Shown one piece after another: positions 35,891-44,629 of a stretch of DNA of 64,000 nt. The notes below the pieces were generated by a model. It did not search any database. It had not been told where the DNA came from and saw nothing but the letters and a program-made list of their open reading frames with translations. Numbering within the stretch: the stretch's first letter is position 1; every line of letters begins with the position of its first letter. Source of the stretch: SZUA-318 sp964412015. Lineage in GTDB: Bacteria; Gemmatimonadota; Gemmatimonadetes; Longimicrobiales; Gaopeijiaceae. The DNA lies in the NCBI GenBank assembly GCA_964412015.1, contig CAYPMO010000001.1, forward strand, positions 260,980 to 324,979, written 5' to 3'. Made by a program: the position numbers and the translations under genes.

Positions 35891-36337
35891 TCAGTCCCTG
35901 TTCGCGCCGCGGAGCTGGTCGACCAGTCCCCGAAGGCCCAGAACATAGCTCTGGGGGCCGAATCCAAGAACCACGCCGGCCGCCACGTCCGCGAGATACG
36001 AGCGCCGGCGGAAAGGTTCGCGGGCTGCGGTGTTGGAGAGATGCACCTCCACGAACGGACGGCCTACGGCCAGGAGGGCGTCACGGAGGGAGACCGACGT
36101 GTGCGTCAATCCCGCGGGGTTCACGACGAATCCGTCCACCCGGTTCGACGCGTCCTCCACGAAATCCAGGATCTCACCCTCATGATTGGACTGGAAGAAC
36201 TCCAGCTCGACGCCGAGTGCCTGCGCCTCGGACGCGAGCGCGGCGTTCACGTCCGTCAGCGAGGCGGGGCCGTAGATCTCCGGCTCGCGACGGCCGAGGA
36301 GCCGCAGGTTGGGGCCGTGGACGATGGCGATCTTCAC
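35891..36337 (-). CDS. aroQ: Type II 3-dehydroquinate dehydratase
   Basis: Third step of the shikimate pathway. The 148-residue enzyme has GPNLRLLGRREPEIYG with the catalytic Tyr, FFQSNHEGEILDFV, NPAGLTHTSVSLRDAL and EVHLSN with the catalytic His. Length is standard for the dodecameric type II enzyme. GTG 36337 overlaps the TPR gene stop by 4 bp. Confidence 0.96.
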   Translation of the reverse strand: MKIAIVHGPNLRLLGRREPEIYGPASLTDVNAALASEAQALGVELEFFQSNHEGEILDFVEDASNRVDGFVVNPAGLTHTSVSLRDALLAVGRPFVEVHLSNTAAREPFRRRSYLADVAAGVVLGFGPQSYVLGLRGLVDQLRGANRD

Positions 36338-37487
36338 GCGTCGCCCGCCTGTCCAGGACCCTCGTCCGGTCGGGCCGCCGCTCCGGGCGTCCAGGCGAGG
36401 AGGCGCTCGAAGTAGTCCGAGATCGAGGGTCCGGCGGCCGGGGTCTCGGGAATCTCTTCCTCGGTCCAGGCAAACGGGGTTTCCGTGACCGGGCGCTCCG
36501 GTGCCGCCCCCGAGATCCAACCCTGGTCGGCGTCCTCGTCGAGGGGACCCGAGACCCCTCGCACGGCCGCCTCGAGCTCCGCCGCACGGCGGGTGAGCTC
36601 TTCGTCGCCGGGCGCAGCCTCGAGGAGCCGGCGGTAGACGTCGAGCGCCCGATCGTTCAGCCCCTGCCGGGCGTAGAGCTCCGCCATGGTCCTCGTCACC
36701 AGCGACTCCTCTTCGGGAAGCTCGTCGGTGGGTAGATCCGCGTCGCCCGGTGCGAGCTCGGTGATCTCGAGGACCGCTTCCTCCGGCGCGAGGGCCGCGA
36801 TCTCCACGACCTCGGGCTCCGGCTCGACCTCGGGCTCCGGCTCCGGCGCGAGCTCGGCGATCTCGAGGACCGCTTCCTCCGGCGCGAGGGCCGCGATCTC
36901 CACGACCTCGGGCNNNNNNNNNNNNNNNNNNNNNNNNNNNNNNNNNNNNNNNNNNNNNNNNNNNNNNNNNNNNNNNNNNNNNNNNNNNNNNNNNNNNNNN
37001 NNNNNNNNNNNNNGATCTCGAGGACCGCTTCCTCCGGCGCGAGGGCCGCGATCTCCACGACCTCGGGCTCCTCGGCGGCCACCTCGGCCGCGGGCTCCTC
37101 AACGGCCACCTCGGCCGCGGACTCCGCCGGCGCCTCCGCATCCGGCCCCGCGTCGCGCACCCTCCTAGCGGCGACGGCCTCGGCGACGATGCCGGCCGCC
37201 ACCGCGTTCTCCCGATCCAGCTCCAGGGCCCGGCGTCCGGCGATCTCCGCCTCCTCCAGGAGCCCCTTCTCCAGATACAGCCCGGCCGCCACCACGTGAC
37301 CGGACAGGAAGTCGGGGTGGCGATCCAGCCCCTCCCGAAGCAACTCCAGGGCGTGCCGGAAGTCCCCGGCCCGGCGGTACGCGTCCGCGAGCGGAGCGAA
37401 GGCCCGGCCCTCGGGATCGCGCTGCGACCAGAACAGCGAACGAAGAATTCGTATCTCCTGCTCGACCGATGAGATCAACGCTGGCAC
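36334..37487 (-). CDS. TPR protein with acidic repeat linker, interrupted by an assembly gap
   Basis: Unknown function. The N-terminal part (158 codons before the gap) has TPR units (RAFAPLADAYRRAGDFRHAL, HVVAAGLYLEKGLLEEAEI); the part after the gap (193 codons) has another (TRTMAELYARQGLNDRALD). Between them lies an Ala/Glu/Pro-rich linker with repeated EIAALAPEEAVLEI units. The 100 N of the gap put the halves out of frame; a true gap of length 3n+2 would join them, so I treat this as one intact gene. Start GTG 37487 is tentative; a strong promoter lies 52 bp upstream. No signal peptide seen. Confidence 0.78.
36763..37068. repeat. 55-bp repeat units flanking the gap
   Basis: An identical 55-bp segment starts at 36763, 36859 and 37014 (begins gatctcgaggaccgcttc). 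The first two are 96 bp apart, equal to 32 codons. It encodes the EIAALAPEEAVLEI linker. The repeat probably caused the assembly break. Confidence 0.9.
36914..37013. other. Assembly gap (100 N)
   Basis: Exactly 100 undetermined bases, the usual placeholder length for a scaffold join of unknown size. It lies between copies of the 55-bp repeat, so the real sequence is probably further repeat units. Confidence 0.97.
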
Positions 37488-37538
37488 TCGGAAAGCGAGG
37501 AACGCGGGACCCCGCGAAGGAGACGGGAGGACGCGCGG

Positions 37539-37568
37539 AAGATACGGAGCGGCGCGAAAAAGTGTCAA
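37539..37568 (-). promoter_or_regulatory. Strong sigma70-like promoter heading the TPR-aroQ-efp-acc-ftsK run
   Basis: Minus-strand TTGACA (perfect -35) and TATCTT are separated by 18 bp. Predicted start near 37532, about 45 nt before the TPR gene. Genes down to ylbF follow on the same strand with short or no spacers, so this could drive a very long operon. Confidence 0.7.
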
Positions 37569-37611
37569 CGAGTCCCTCCGGACCACGCCTCGTCGGATCC
37601 ACGGCGTGTCG

Positions 37612-37640
37612 TTGAGGGGAGGGTTGGGAGCCGTTAGCTT
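37612..37640 (+). promoter_or_regulatory. Putative promoter of the PpiD/SurA-like gene
   Basis: Plus-strand TTGAGG and TAGCTT are 17 bp apart, with a predicted leader of about 55 nt. TTGTCA with TACGAA at 19 bp spacing just downstream is a weaker alternative. Both lie in the 213-bp divergent spacer. Confidence 0.4.
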
Positions 37641-37700
37641 GTCAGGCCTGTCTGGAAGCGTGGTACGAACCGGTCCAGGAGTCGTGGGAGACGCCGTGCT

Positions 37701-39527
37701 ATGATGCGTCAGATGCGAGAGGCCACGAAGCCGATCATGATCTTCACGGCTGCGGCGTTCGTGGCGCTCATGGTGTTCCAGTGGGGCATGGATATCACGG
37801 GCCGGAGCTCCGGAGGGACCGGCGAGATCGGCAGCGTCAACGGCGAGCCCGTCATGTACGAAGCCTACATGGCCGCGTATCGCAACCTGTACGAGCAGGT
37901 GCAGAGCCAACAGGAAGGACCGGTCACCACCGACCAGAACAAGGAGATCGAGGACGCCGCGTTCGACGAGGTCGTGAACCAGATCCTGATCGCCCAGGAG
38001 CTGGCGCGCCGGGGGATCACCGTGACCGCCGAGGAGATCCGGCAGGCCGCGCAGTACAGCCCGCCCCCCGATCTGCGCCCCCAGTTCACGGACTCCCTGG
38101 GCCAGTTCGACCTGGAGTCGTATCAGGCCCTGCTCTCGCAGCTCCCGCAGGACCAGCTCCTGATCCTCGAGGCCTACTACCGTGACGTCATCCCGCGGGG
38201 CAAGCTGCTCCGGCAGGTGTCCTCGGGGATCTACCTATCCGACGCCGAGCTGTGGCACCGGTGGAAGGACCAGACCGAGACCGTGGAGGTCCGGTATGTC
38301 CCGATCGACCCGGCCACGCGCTACCCGGATTCGCTGATCACGATCGATCGGGCCGAGGTGGAGGAGTACTACCGGACGCACCAGGACGAGTTCGCGATTC
38401 CCGCGCGGGCGACCGTGCACGCGGTCGTGTTGGACAAGACTCCGACGGCGTCCGACACGGCCGCCGCGCTCGATCGTGTCCGCCGCATCCGTCAGGAGAT
38501 CCTCGACGGCGCCGATTTCTCGGCGATCGTGGCCAGGGAATCGGCCGATTCCGTCACGGCCCGGGAGGGCGGTGCGCTGGGCACGGTGCTGAAGGGCCAA
38601 TTAGTGGCGCCGATCGATTCGGCGGTGTTCGCGGCGCGGGTCGGTCGGGTCACCGAGCCCGTGAGGACCAGCTTCGGATTCCACCTCCTCGAAGTGACCA
38701 GGCGGTGGGGCGCGGACAGCGCGCAGGCACGCCACATCCTCGTACCCATCGAGCGCACCGACTCCAGCGAGGTCTCGCTGCTCAGCCGGGCCGATTCCCT
38801 CGAGGACCTGAGCCTGTCCGTGTCGCTGAGCGCCGCCGCCGCCAGCCTCGGCCTCTCGACCGTCACGGTGGACCTCACCTCGTCGTTCCCCTTCCTCGCC
38901 GGCGCCGGACAGATCGGCGAGGGCGCGGACTGGGCCTTCGAGGAGGCTCTCCCCGGGGACGTGAGCCCGTTGTTCGAGACGTCCCAGGCCTTCTACGCTC
39001 TCGAGCTGGTGAGCTCCGAGCCCGAGGGCTTCCTCCCCCTGGAAGAGGCCGCGGTCGGCATCGAGGCGCAGCTCCGGTTCGAGAGGAAGCTCGAGCGAGG
39101 CATCGAGGAGGGACGGGAGGTCGCGGGCCGCGCGAAGGCCGGTGAGTCCCTGCCCAACGTGGCGGCCGCGCTGGGGCTCGAGGTTCGCTCGGCGGGGCCG
39201 TTCACGCGCAACGACTTCGTGCCCGGCCTCGGCCGCCAGAACGCCGCCGTCGGCACGGCGTTCGGGTTGCAGCCGGGCGAGGTCAGCGACGCGGTGGCCA
39301 CGCCGACCAACGTCTTCGTGATCGAGCTCCTCGGACGGACTCCGGCCGATTCCACGGCCTGGTCGGACCAGAAGGCGGAGCAGCGCCAGACGGCCCTCAC
39401 GGTGCTCCAGCAACAGCGGCTGGAGGAGTGGATCACGGCGCTGCGGGCCGCCGCCGAGATCGTGGACCGGCGCGAGCAGGTCCTCAGGCCGCCGAGCGAG
39501 GCTCCGGCGATCCCGCCCCTCTTCTAG
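37701..39527 (+). CDS. PpiD/SurA-like membrane-anchored peptidyl-prolyl isomerase
   Basis: Periplasmic folding factor for secreted proteins, 608 residues. One membrane anchor (about 11-30), a SurA_N-type helical region (GEIGSVNGEPVMYEAYMAAY onward, to about 190), a parvulin-type rotamase domain near 225-335 (GADFSAIVARESADS, GALGTVLKGQLVAPID, TSFGFHLLEV), then a second degenerate rotamase-like segment starting ARHILVPIERTDSS. Layout matches PpiD. One of two plus-strand genes; the periplasm genes around it (tat, tol, lptD) fit its role. Confidence 0.88.
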   Translation: MMRQMREATKPIMIFTAAAFVALMVFQWGMDITGRSSGGTGEIGSVNGEPVMYEAYMAAYRNLYEQVQSQQEGPVTTDQNKEIEDAAFDEVVNQILIAQELARRGITVTAEEIRQAAQYSPPPDLRPQFTDSLGQFDLESYQALLSQLPQDQLLILEAYYRDVIPRGKLLRQVSSGIYLSDAELWHRWKDQTETVEVRYVPIDPATRYPDSLITIDRAEVEEYYRTHQDEFAIPARATVHAVVLDKTPTASDTAAALDRVRRIRQEILDGADFSAIVARESADSVTAREGGALGTVLKGQLVAPIDSAVFAARVGRVTEPVRTSFGFHLLEVTRRWGADSAQARHILVPIERTDSSEVSLLSRADSLEDLSLSVSLSAAAASLGLSTVTVDLTSSFPFLAGAGQIGEGADWAFEEALPGDVSPLFETSQAFYALELVSSEPEGFLPLEEAAVGIEAQLRFERKLERGIEEGREVAGRAKAGESLPNVAAALGLEVRSAGPFTRNDFVPGLGRQNAAVGTAFGLQPGEVSDAVATPTNVFVIELLGRTPADSTAWSDQKAEQRQTALTVLQQQRLEEWITALRAAAEIVDRREQVLRPPSEAPAIPPLF

Positions 39528-39557
39528 GAGCCTGCCGGGAGCCTGTCCGGACCCCGG

Positions 39558-39806
39558 TCAGTCCTCCTGGCCGTCCGTGAGCCGGCGCGGCTCGCGATCC
39601 TCCTCCGCGGGCGGAGGCGTCAAGGGTGGCTTGGGCTCGTCCGGCGTCTTGATCTCGTGCTCGATCTCGCGCACCGAGCTCTTGAACTCCCGGATTCCCT
39701 TTCCGAGCGCCGAACCGATCTCCGGGAGGCGCTTCGCCCCGAAGAGCAGGAGCACGACGAGGAAGATGAGGATCATCTCCCCCATTCCGAAGCCGCCGAT
39801 GCCCAT
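39558..39806 (-). CDS. tatA: Sec-independent translocase subunit TatA
   Basis: An 82-residue TatA/E-type protein. N-terminal helix GEMILIFLVVLLLFGAKRLPE has the FGxxxLP hinge; an amphipathic helix (GSALGKGIREFKSSVREIE) and a charged Pro-rich tail follow. GGAGG lies 9 nt upstream. tatC is present 8 kb away rather than adjacent. Confidence 0.93.
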   Translation of the reverse strand: MGIGGFGMGEMILIFLVVLLLFGAKRLPEIGSALGKGIREFKSSVREIEHEIKTPDEPKPPLTPPPAEEDREPRRLTDGQED

Positions 39807-39859
39807 CGTTCACAGCCTCCATGCGGAGCCGTTCGGCCCCGCGGGTTCGAGTGCTTCGC

Positions 39860-40153
39860 TCAGATCCAGGAGCGCGCGATCAGGGCAACGATTCCTATCC
39901 CCACGAGCGACAGGACGTTCAATGTCACGGTGAGCGGCCCCAACGTCAGCGCCACCGCCACCAGATCGATCGAGAACGGTCCGATGTACGCGGCGACCGA
40001 CGTCGTGAGAAACTCCCTCGACGGGCTGTCCGGCAGGAACATCTCCGCGAGCTTGGTGAGGAGGCCGCCGAGGAACAGGCCCAACACCAAGGTCCATGTC
40101 AGGCGGACGATGACCCGTCGCCGGGTGTCAACGAGCATACCGGTCCAGGACAT
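39860..40153 (-). CDS. Small membrane protein (possible DUF4321)
   Basis: A 97-residue protein with two hydrophobic helices (LTWTLVLGLFLGGLLTKLAEMFL and a C-terminal TLNVLSLVGIGIVALIA). The pattern resembles DUF4321 proteins, which have no known function. ATG 40153 is chosen because GAGGA lies 7 nt upstream. Between ispB-like and tatA genes. Confidence 0.6.
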   Translation of the reverse strand: MSWTGMLVDTRRRVIVRLTWTLVLGLFLGGLLTKLAEMFLPDSPSREFLTTSVAAYIGPFSIDLVAVALTLGPLTVTLNVLSLVGIGIVALIARSWI

Positions 40154-40197
40154 GCGGTGTTCCTCGCGCAACGCGCCGAACCGTACCGGTGCTCATG

Positions 40198-41193
40198 TCA
40201 ACGGCTCCGATCCACCGCGTACGAGACGGATTCGTGCAAGGCATCGACGGCGTCGCCGCCGGGAATGCCGGCCAGGGACGCCTCGGCGAGGTCCGCGAAG
40301 TCGCGGGCCTTCGCCCGGGCATAGTCGAGTCCGCCGCGCCGTTCCACGATCTCGATGATCTTCCCGATCTCCTCATCGGTCGGTTCCACCCGGGTGAAGA
40401 ACGTGCGGATCTCGCGGTGTTCGGCGGACGTCGCATGGGGAAGCGCGCCGACCAGGGGGAGCGTGACCTTGCGCTCCCGCAGGTCGTGCCCGGTGGGTTT
40501 TCCGGTCTGGGCCTCCGACCCCGTGTAGTCGAGGATGTCGTCCGCGATCTGGAACGCCATCCCCAGGTTGTGGCCGAATCCGGCGAGCCGCTGCCGGTAC
40601 TGCCGGGCTCCCGACAGACTCCCCATCTCGCAAGCAGCGCTCATGAGCGAGGCGGTCTTCGCCGCGATGAGGCGATAATAGTCGTCCTCGGTGAAATCGA
40701 GCGCGTCGTACGAGGTGAGCTGGCGCATCTCACCCACGCTCATCTCGTTCGCCGCCTCCGCGAGGACCACGAGGGCGTCGAGGTTGCCGAGGCGAGCCAG
40801 CTCGGACACGCCCCGTGAGTACAGATAGTCACCCATGATGATGGCGACCTGGTGCGTCCACAGGGCGTTGACGGTGGGCATCCCACGCCGGAGAACCGAG
40901 TGGTCCACGGCGTCGTCGTGCACGAGGGTCGCCAGGTGCACCAGCTCCACCACGGCGGCCAGGGTGAGCGATTCCTCCGTCGGCTCACGACCCACCTTGG
41001 TGGACAGGAGGAGCAGCGTGGGCCGGAACAGCTTTCCCCGCACGATCAGGAGGTGTTCGTTCACGTCCATGATCAGCGGGAAGTCGGACAGCACGATGCG
41101 ACGGATCTCGTCCCCGACGCGCTCGACGTGCGCACGTACGGGAGCTTGGACGGACGAGAGCTCCGGGGCCACCCCGCGAACCGCCTGGCTCAC
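40198..41193 (-). CDS. Polyprenyl diphosphate synthase (IspB/octaprenyl type)
   Basis: Trans-prenyltransferase that makes the quinone side chain. The 331-residue protein has the first Asp-rich motif in LVHDDAVD and the second in IADDILDYTG, with GRPTLLLL-like LFRPTLLLLS and the GKPTGHDLRERKVTLPL loop. Chain length cannot be set reliably from the residues before the first motif; C35-C45 is likely. GTG start with GGGG upstream. Confidence 0.92.
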   Translation of the reverse strand: MSQAVRGVAPELSSVQAPVRAHVERVGDEIRRIVLSDFPLIMDVNEHLLIVRGKLFRPTLLLLSTKVGREPTEESLTLAAVVELVHLATLVHDDAVDHSVLRRGMPTVNALWTHQVAIIMGDYLYSRGVSELARLGNLDALVVLAEAANEMSVGEMRQLTSYDALDFTEDDYYRLIAAKTASLMSAACEMGSLSGARQYRQRLAGFGHNLGMAFQIADDILDYTGSEAQTGKPTGHDLRERKVTLPLVGALPHATSAEHREIRTFFTRVEPTDEEIGKIIEIVERRGGLDYARAKARDFADLAEASLAGIPGGDAVDALHESVSYAVDRSR

Positions 41194-41250
41194 GTGGGAA
41201 CCCCGGCGAACCGGGACCGGAAGGCGGGCAGGCGACGCATGGACCCGGTG

Positions 41251-43137
41251 CTACCGGAGCGCACGCAGGCGCTCGGTGACGTCGGCGAAGTTGATGTCGA
41301 GGGCGAAGACACGATCGTAGAACTCCAGCGCGCCCTCCCTGTTTCCCTGCGACTCGTAGGCCCGGGCCAAGTAGTAGTAGATGGCGATGAGCTCGTCTTC
41401 GATCTCGGACTCCACCTCCAACGCTCGCTCGAGGATCCGGACGGCAGCCTCGTTCTTGCCCATCTCCAGGAACGTCTGTCCGAGTATCTCGTACGTCGGA
41501 AGGTGCGAGGACGAGGCGCGCAGGGCCTGCTGGAATTCCGCAATCGCCTCGTCCAGAAGGCCCATCTCCTTGTAGGCGGTCCCGAGGTCGTGATGCGCGC
41601 GCACGTCGTCGGCCTCGAGGTTCTGGGAAACCTTCTCCTTGAATTGGGACAGCATTCTCGCGAAGTCGGCCGCATCGTCGCCGCTCGGCTCCTCGTAGGC
41701 AACGGTGAAGCGGGTCGTCTTCTCCCCCTCGTCGCCGAGGATGAGCGCTCCCAGGTCCACGTAATCCTGATGCGCCGCCACCTCCTTCACCGGCTTGCTC
41801 ACCGGCTCGACCTGTCCCAGCGCGGCGCGCGCGGCGGCGTGGTCGGGATCGAACTGCAGGACCTGCTGGAACGCGGCCTTCGCCCGCGCGGCCTGTCCTC
41901 CGCGCTGGAGGGTCTCGCCGAGGCCGAAGAACGCCTCGACCATCAGCTTCTCGTCGCCGGAGCCGTAGGCCAGCTCGACCATGCGTTGGCGGAGCTCCAC
42001 GTCGTCCGGGCTGGACGCGATCGCGCTCCGGACCCCTTCGACCGTGAGCTCGGCCGAGGACGGAGGCGCGGGAGTCGGCTCCGGCCGGATCGACGGCGCG
42101 GCCTCTTCCACGGCACCCTCCAGCGCCTCGGCGGCCGCGGTGGGCGCTTCTTCCTCGAGGCCGAAGGTGGGAAGCGGCTCGGCCTCCTCTTCTTCCTCGA
42201 GACCGAACGTAGGAAGCGGCTCGGCCTCCTCTTCTTCCTCGAGACCGAACGTAGGGAGCGGTTCGGCCTCCTCCTCTTCCTCGAGGCCGAACGTGGGGAG
42301 CGGCGCGGCCTCCTCCTCTACGACGGGCTCGTCGGCGGAAGCGGCGATCTCGAAGGACGGGAGCTCGGCGCCCGCTGCCGCCGCCTCCTCCTCCCGCTCC
42401 TCTTCCTGTCCCTCCCCGCCGATCTGGATCTCGCCGAACTGCGCCTCGATGTCGCCGCCGGAGGGAGCGGCCCCCGCCCCCGCGAAGTCCGTGGGGGCCT
42501 CGGTCTCGCCGACGCCCGCGGGAAGCCCCAGGTCGGCATCCGGATCCAGCGCCCTGATGCGCCGCTCCACGTCCGCCGCCCTCCCGTCCCCCTGGGACGT
42601 CAGAAAGCGGTACGCCACCGAGAGCTGCCCCACCGCATCCGACGTCTTGTTGTGCGCCGCCATCCGCTCCGCGACGGCGAGGCGGACATCCACGTCGTCG
42701 GGGGCGAGGTCGCAGAACTCGACCAGCGCGCGGAACGACTCGTCGAGGTGGCCCGCCTGCTGCATGCGCTCGGCGTAGGTGAGGAAGTTAGTGCGCGCAT
42801 CGGGTAGAAACCCTTGCCCCGCGCGGATTTGCCCCATCCGGAGGTAGGCTTCGTGCCGCTCCGGCACGTTGCGGATGATCTTCTTGCAGACCGCGATCGC
42901 GTTGTTGGGGAGCTCCGCCTCCACGTAGAGGTCCGCGGCCCTGTTGTAGGCGTCCACCGCCTCGTCGAGCTTCCCCACCCGGACGTAGAGATCGCCCACA
43001 CGATTGTACAGCCCGATATCGGGTTGATCGTCCGATTCGAGCTGCTCGATGGCCTTGTTGTATTGGTCCAGCGCCTTGTGCCACTCCTCCGCCTGCTCGT
43101 GACGACGGGCCTGTTCCTTGAGCGATTCGATGCTCAT
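41251..43137 (-). CDS. Large TPR protein with four 14-residue acidic repeats
   Basis: Unknown function; likely a protein-interaction scaffold. The 628 residues show N-terminal TPR units (about 1-190: ALDQYNKAIEQLES, YNRVGDLYVRVGKLDEAVDAY, LRMGQIRAGQ), an acidic Ala/Pro region with four LPTFGLEEEEEAEP units (about 273-328), and C-terminal TPR units (about 380-628: AHHDLGTAYKEMGLLDEAIAEF, YYYLARAYESQGNREGALEFY). No signal peptide, so probably cytosolic. Similar in design to the gap-split TPR gene at 36.3 kb. Confidence 0.88.
   Translation of the reverse strand: MSIESLKEQARRHEQAEEWHKALDQYNKAIEQLESDDQPDIGLYNRVGDLYVRVGKLDEAVDAYNRAADLYVEAELPNNAIAVCKKIIRNVPERHEAYLRMGQIRAGQGFLPDARTNFLTYAERMQQAGHLDESFRALVEFCDLAPDDVDVRLAVAERMAAHNKTSDAVGQLSVAYRFLTSQGDGRAADVERRIRALDPDADLGLPAGVGETEAPTDFAGAGAAPSGGDIEAQFGEIQIGGEGQEEEREEEAAAAGAELPSFEIAASADEPVVEEEAAPLPTFGLEEEEEAEPLPTFGLEEEEEAEPLPTFGLEEEEEAEPLPTFGLEEEAPTAAAEALEGAVEEAAPSIRPEPTPAPPSSAELTVEGVRSAIASSPDDVELRQRMVELAYGSGDEKLMVEAFFGLGETLQRGGQAARAKAAFQQVLQFDPDHAAARAALGQVEPVSKPVKEVAAHQDYVDLGALILGDEGEKTTRFTVAYEEPSGDDAADFARMLSQFKEKVSQNLEADDVRAHHDLGTAYKEMGLLDEAIAEFQQALRASSSHLPTYEILGQTFLEMGKNEAAVRILERALEVESEIEDELIAIYYYLARAYESQGNREGALEFYDRVFALDINFADVTERLRALR
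42153..42320. repeat. Four tandem 42-bp repeats
   Basis: Units begin at 42153, 42195, 42237 and 42279 with exact 42-bp spacing and encode LPTFGLEEEEEAEP. The central copies are nearly identical; the outer ones diverge. In frame, within the TPR gene. Confidence 0.93.
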
Positions 43138-43233
43138 GACGGTTCGTCCGGAGTTCTCGGGACCGAGAACGTGTAATCTGTCCCTTGCCCACGGAAGCAC
43201 AAGGGCGAGGATCGGCCCCTCTCGGCTTGGTCC

Positions 43234-43263
43234 GGACCCCCGGAAAACATACGCCGGGGGCCC
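43234..43263 (-). terminator. Hairpin after the FN3 lipoprotein gene
   Basis: Minus-strand 10-bp stem (one G-T pair) GGGCCCCCGG / CCGGGGGTCC with loop CGTATGTTTT, about 22 nt after the FN3 gene stop and about 97 nt before the TPR start. No U-run follows. Confidence 0.5.
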
Positions 43264-43285
43264 GTCCCGCCGCGATACCGTCGAG

Positions 43286-44410
43286 CTACCGGCCCGGCGC
43301 GAGCTCCGGGTTGTCGGCCTGGAGCTGGTAGGCCCAGTCGAAGATCATGAGCGCGTTGTCGTCCTGGTCGAACCCCAGCAGGACCACGCGGATCACTCCG
43401 TAGTGGATCAGGCCGTCGTCACCCCGCACCCTGAGCACGTAGCTCGTCTGGGGCTCGATCCCGATATCCTGCGCGACGTAGCCGGACGTCGGCGCCCGTG
43501 ACACGTCCACGCACGAGGCATCCGCGGCGACCCCGCACTTGAGCGACGTCGTGGCATAGCCCACGGGATAGATCTCGGCCTGCGGGCCCGGCGCGAGCCA
43601 CCAGCCCGCGTCGTCCACCTCGAGGCGGAAGTGTCGGCTCGACGACGCTCCGTCCACGATCGGGTTCGTCCCCTCGTCGGCCTGGAAGCGGAAGCCCGAC
43701 GAGGCCGGCTGGCTCGCGAAGTCGTAGACCCACTCTCCCAAGTAGTCCGGCCGCGGGGTGCCGGACGCGACCGCGCCAGCCGCGCTCTCGTGCCCCTGGT
43801 CGTCCACGGAGGTCACGAAGTACCGGTATGTCGTGCCGTTCACCGCGAGGAGGTCGAGGAATCCCTCCGAATCCGTCTCACCGAGGAAGAATTCCTGGCC
43901 GTCCCCTTCGTCGAGGTAGACCCGATAGAACGAGAAGTCGTCCTCGGAACGGGCGTTCGTCGCCCATCGGAGGTAGAGCGCGTCGTCCAGTCCGACTATC
44001 TGGAGCCCGGTCGGCACGGGGGGTGGGACCGGCTGCGGCACGTGGACCTCCACCGAATAGTCCGAGGAGGTCTCCACGCCCGTGTCGGGGTCCACGGCCG
44101 TCACGTAGTACTCGTAGGTCTGGTCCGAGACGATGTTGCGATCCTCGTACGCGCACACGCCGCCCGCGCAGCTCGACACCTCGGCGATGAGGAAGTGGTC
44201 GGCGTCCGTGACCCGCTTCGAGTAGACGCGGAAGGCCTCGCCGTTCCATTCGGGCGCGAGCTCCCACGTGACGTAGACCACGCCGGCATAGTAGTAGGCA
44301 TCCAGGTTCCGGGGGGCGGCGGGTCCCTCCAGCGGAACGAGGATCTCGTCGTCTTCGCACCCGGCCAGCGCCAGGGCGGCCACCAGCGTTCCCAGCAGCG
44401 CGCGTCTCAT
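43286..44410 (-). CDS. Fibronectin type III lipoprotein
   Basis: A 374-residue predicted lipoprotein: signal with lipobox LALAGC (Cys 18), then Asp and Glu. Two FN3-like domains follow (about 30-125 with PRNLDAYYYAGVVYVTWE and YEYYVTAVD; 130-220 with GLQIVGLDDALYLRWA and YRYFVTSVDDQGHES), then an unrecognised C-terminal domain with two cysteines (LKCGVAADASCVD). Surface adhesion or carbohydrate binding is possible. GGAGGGACC precedes the ATG. It follows lptD by 219 bp. Confidence 0.82.
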   Translation of the reverse strand: MRRALLGTLVAALALAGCEDDEILVPLEGPAAPRNLDAYYYAGVVYVTWELAPEWNGEAFRVYSKRVTDADHFLIAEVSSCAGGVCAYEDRNIVSDQTYEYYVTAVDPDTGVETSSDYSVEVHVPQPVPPPVPTGLQIVGLDDALYLRWATNARSEDDFSFYRVYLDEGDGQEFFLGETDSEGFLDLLAVNGTTYRYFVTSVDDQGHESAAGAVASGTPRPDYLGEWVYDFASQPASSGFRFQADEGTNPIVDGASSSRHFRLEVDDAGWWLAPGPQAEIYPVGYATTSLKCGVAADASCVDVSRAPTSGYVAQDIGIEPQTSYVLRVRGDDGLIHYGVIRVVLLGFDQDDNALMIFDWAYQLQADNPELAPGR

Positions 44411-44539
44411 GGTCCCTCCCGTCGGTGTCGCCGGCCACGCCGGCCGCTATCCCAGCCCACCCCTCGCAGCTGCACGAGCCGTACCGCACACGCAACTCGT
44501 TCTACGGCAACCGGATAAGGGAATAGGCCACCCATGACT

Positions 44540-44557
44540 TGTCCCCTCGTGGGGACA
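44540..44557 (-). other. Hairpin in the lptD-FN3 spacer
   Basis: Minus-strand stem TGTCCCC / GGGGACA with loop ACGA, the same loop as in the accB-accC hairpin. It lies about 70 nt after the lptD stop. Otherwise the 219-bp spacer shows only a short GCCGGC repeat near 44430 and no clear promoter. Confidence 0.4.
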
Positions 44558-44629
44558 CCTCGCGGGGTGCGAGGGACACGACGCGGCGCCTCGGCGAGCG
44601 CGCGACCCGGGCTCCTGGATCCCTTACTC

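Noticed and set aside
36763..37068. CRISPR-like array at the 55-bp repeats
   Set aside because: The repeats are in frame, encode a peptide linker, and the spacing sequence is itself repetitive; no cas genes are near.
36334..37487. TPR gene as a frameshifted pseudogene
   Set aside because: The frame change coincides with an artificial 100-N gap between identical repeats; a real gap of 3n+2 bases restores one frame.
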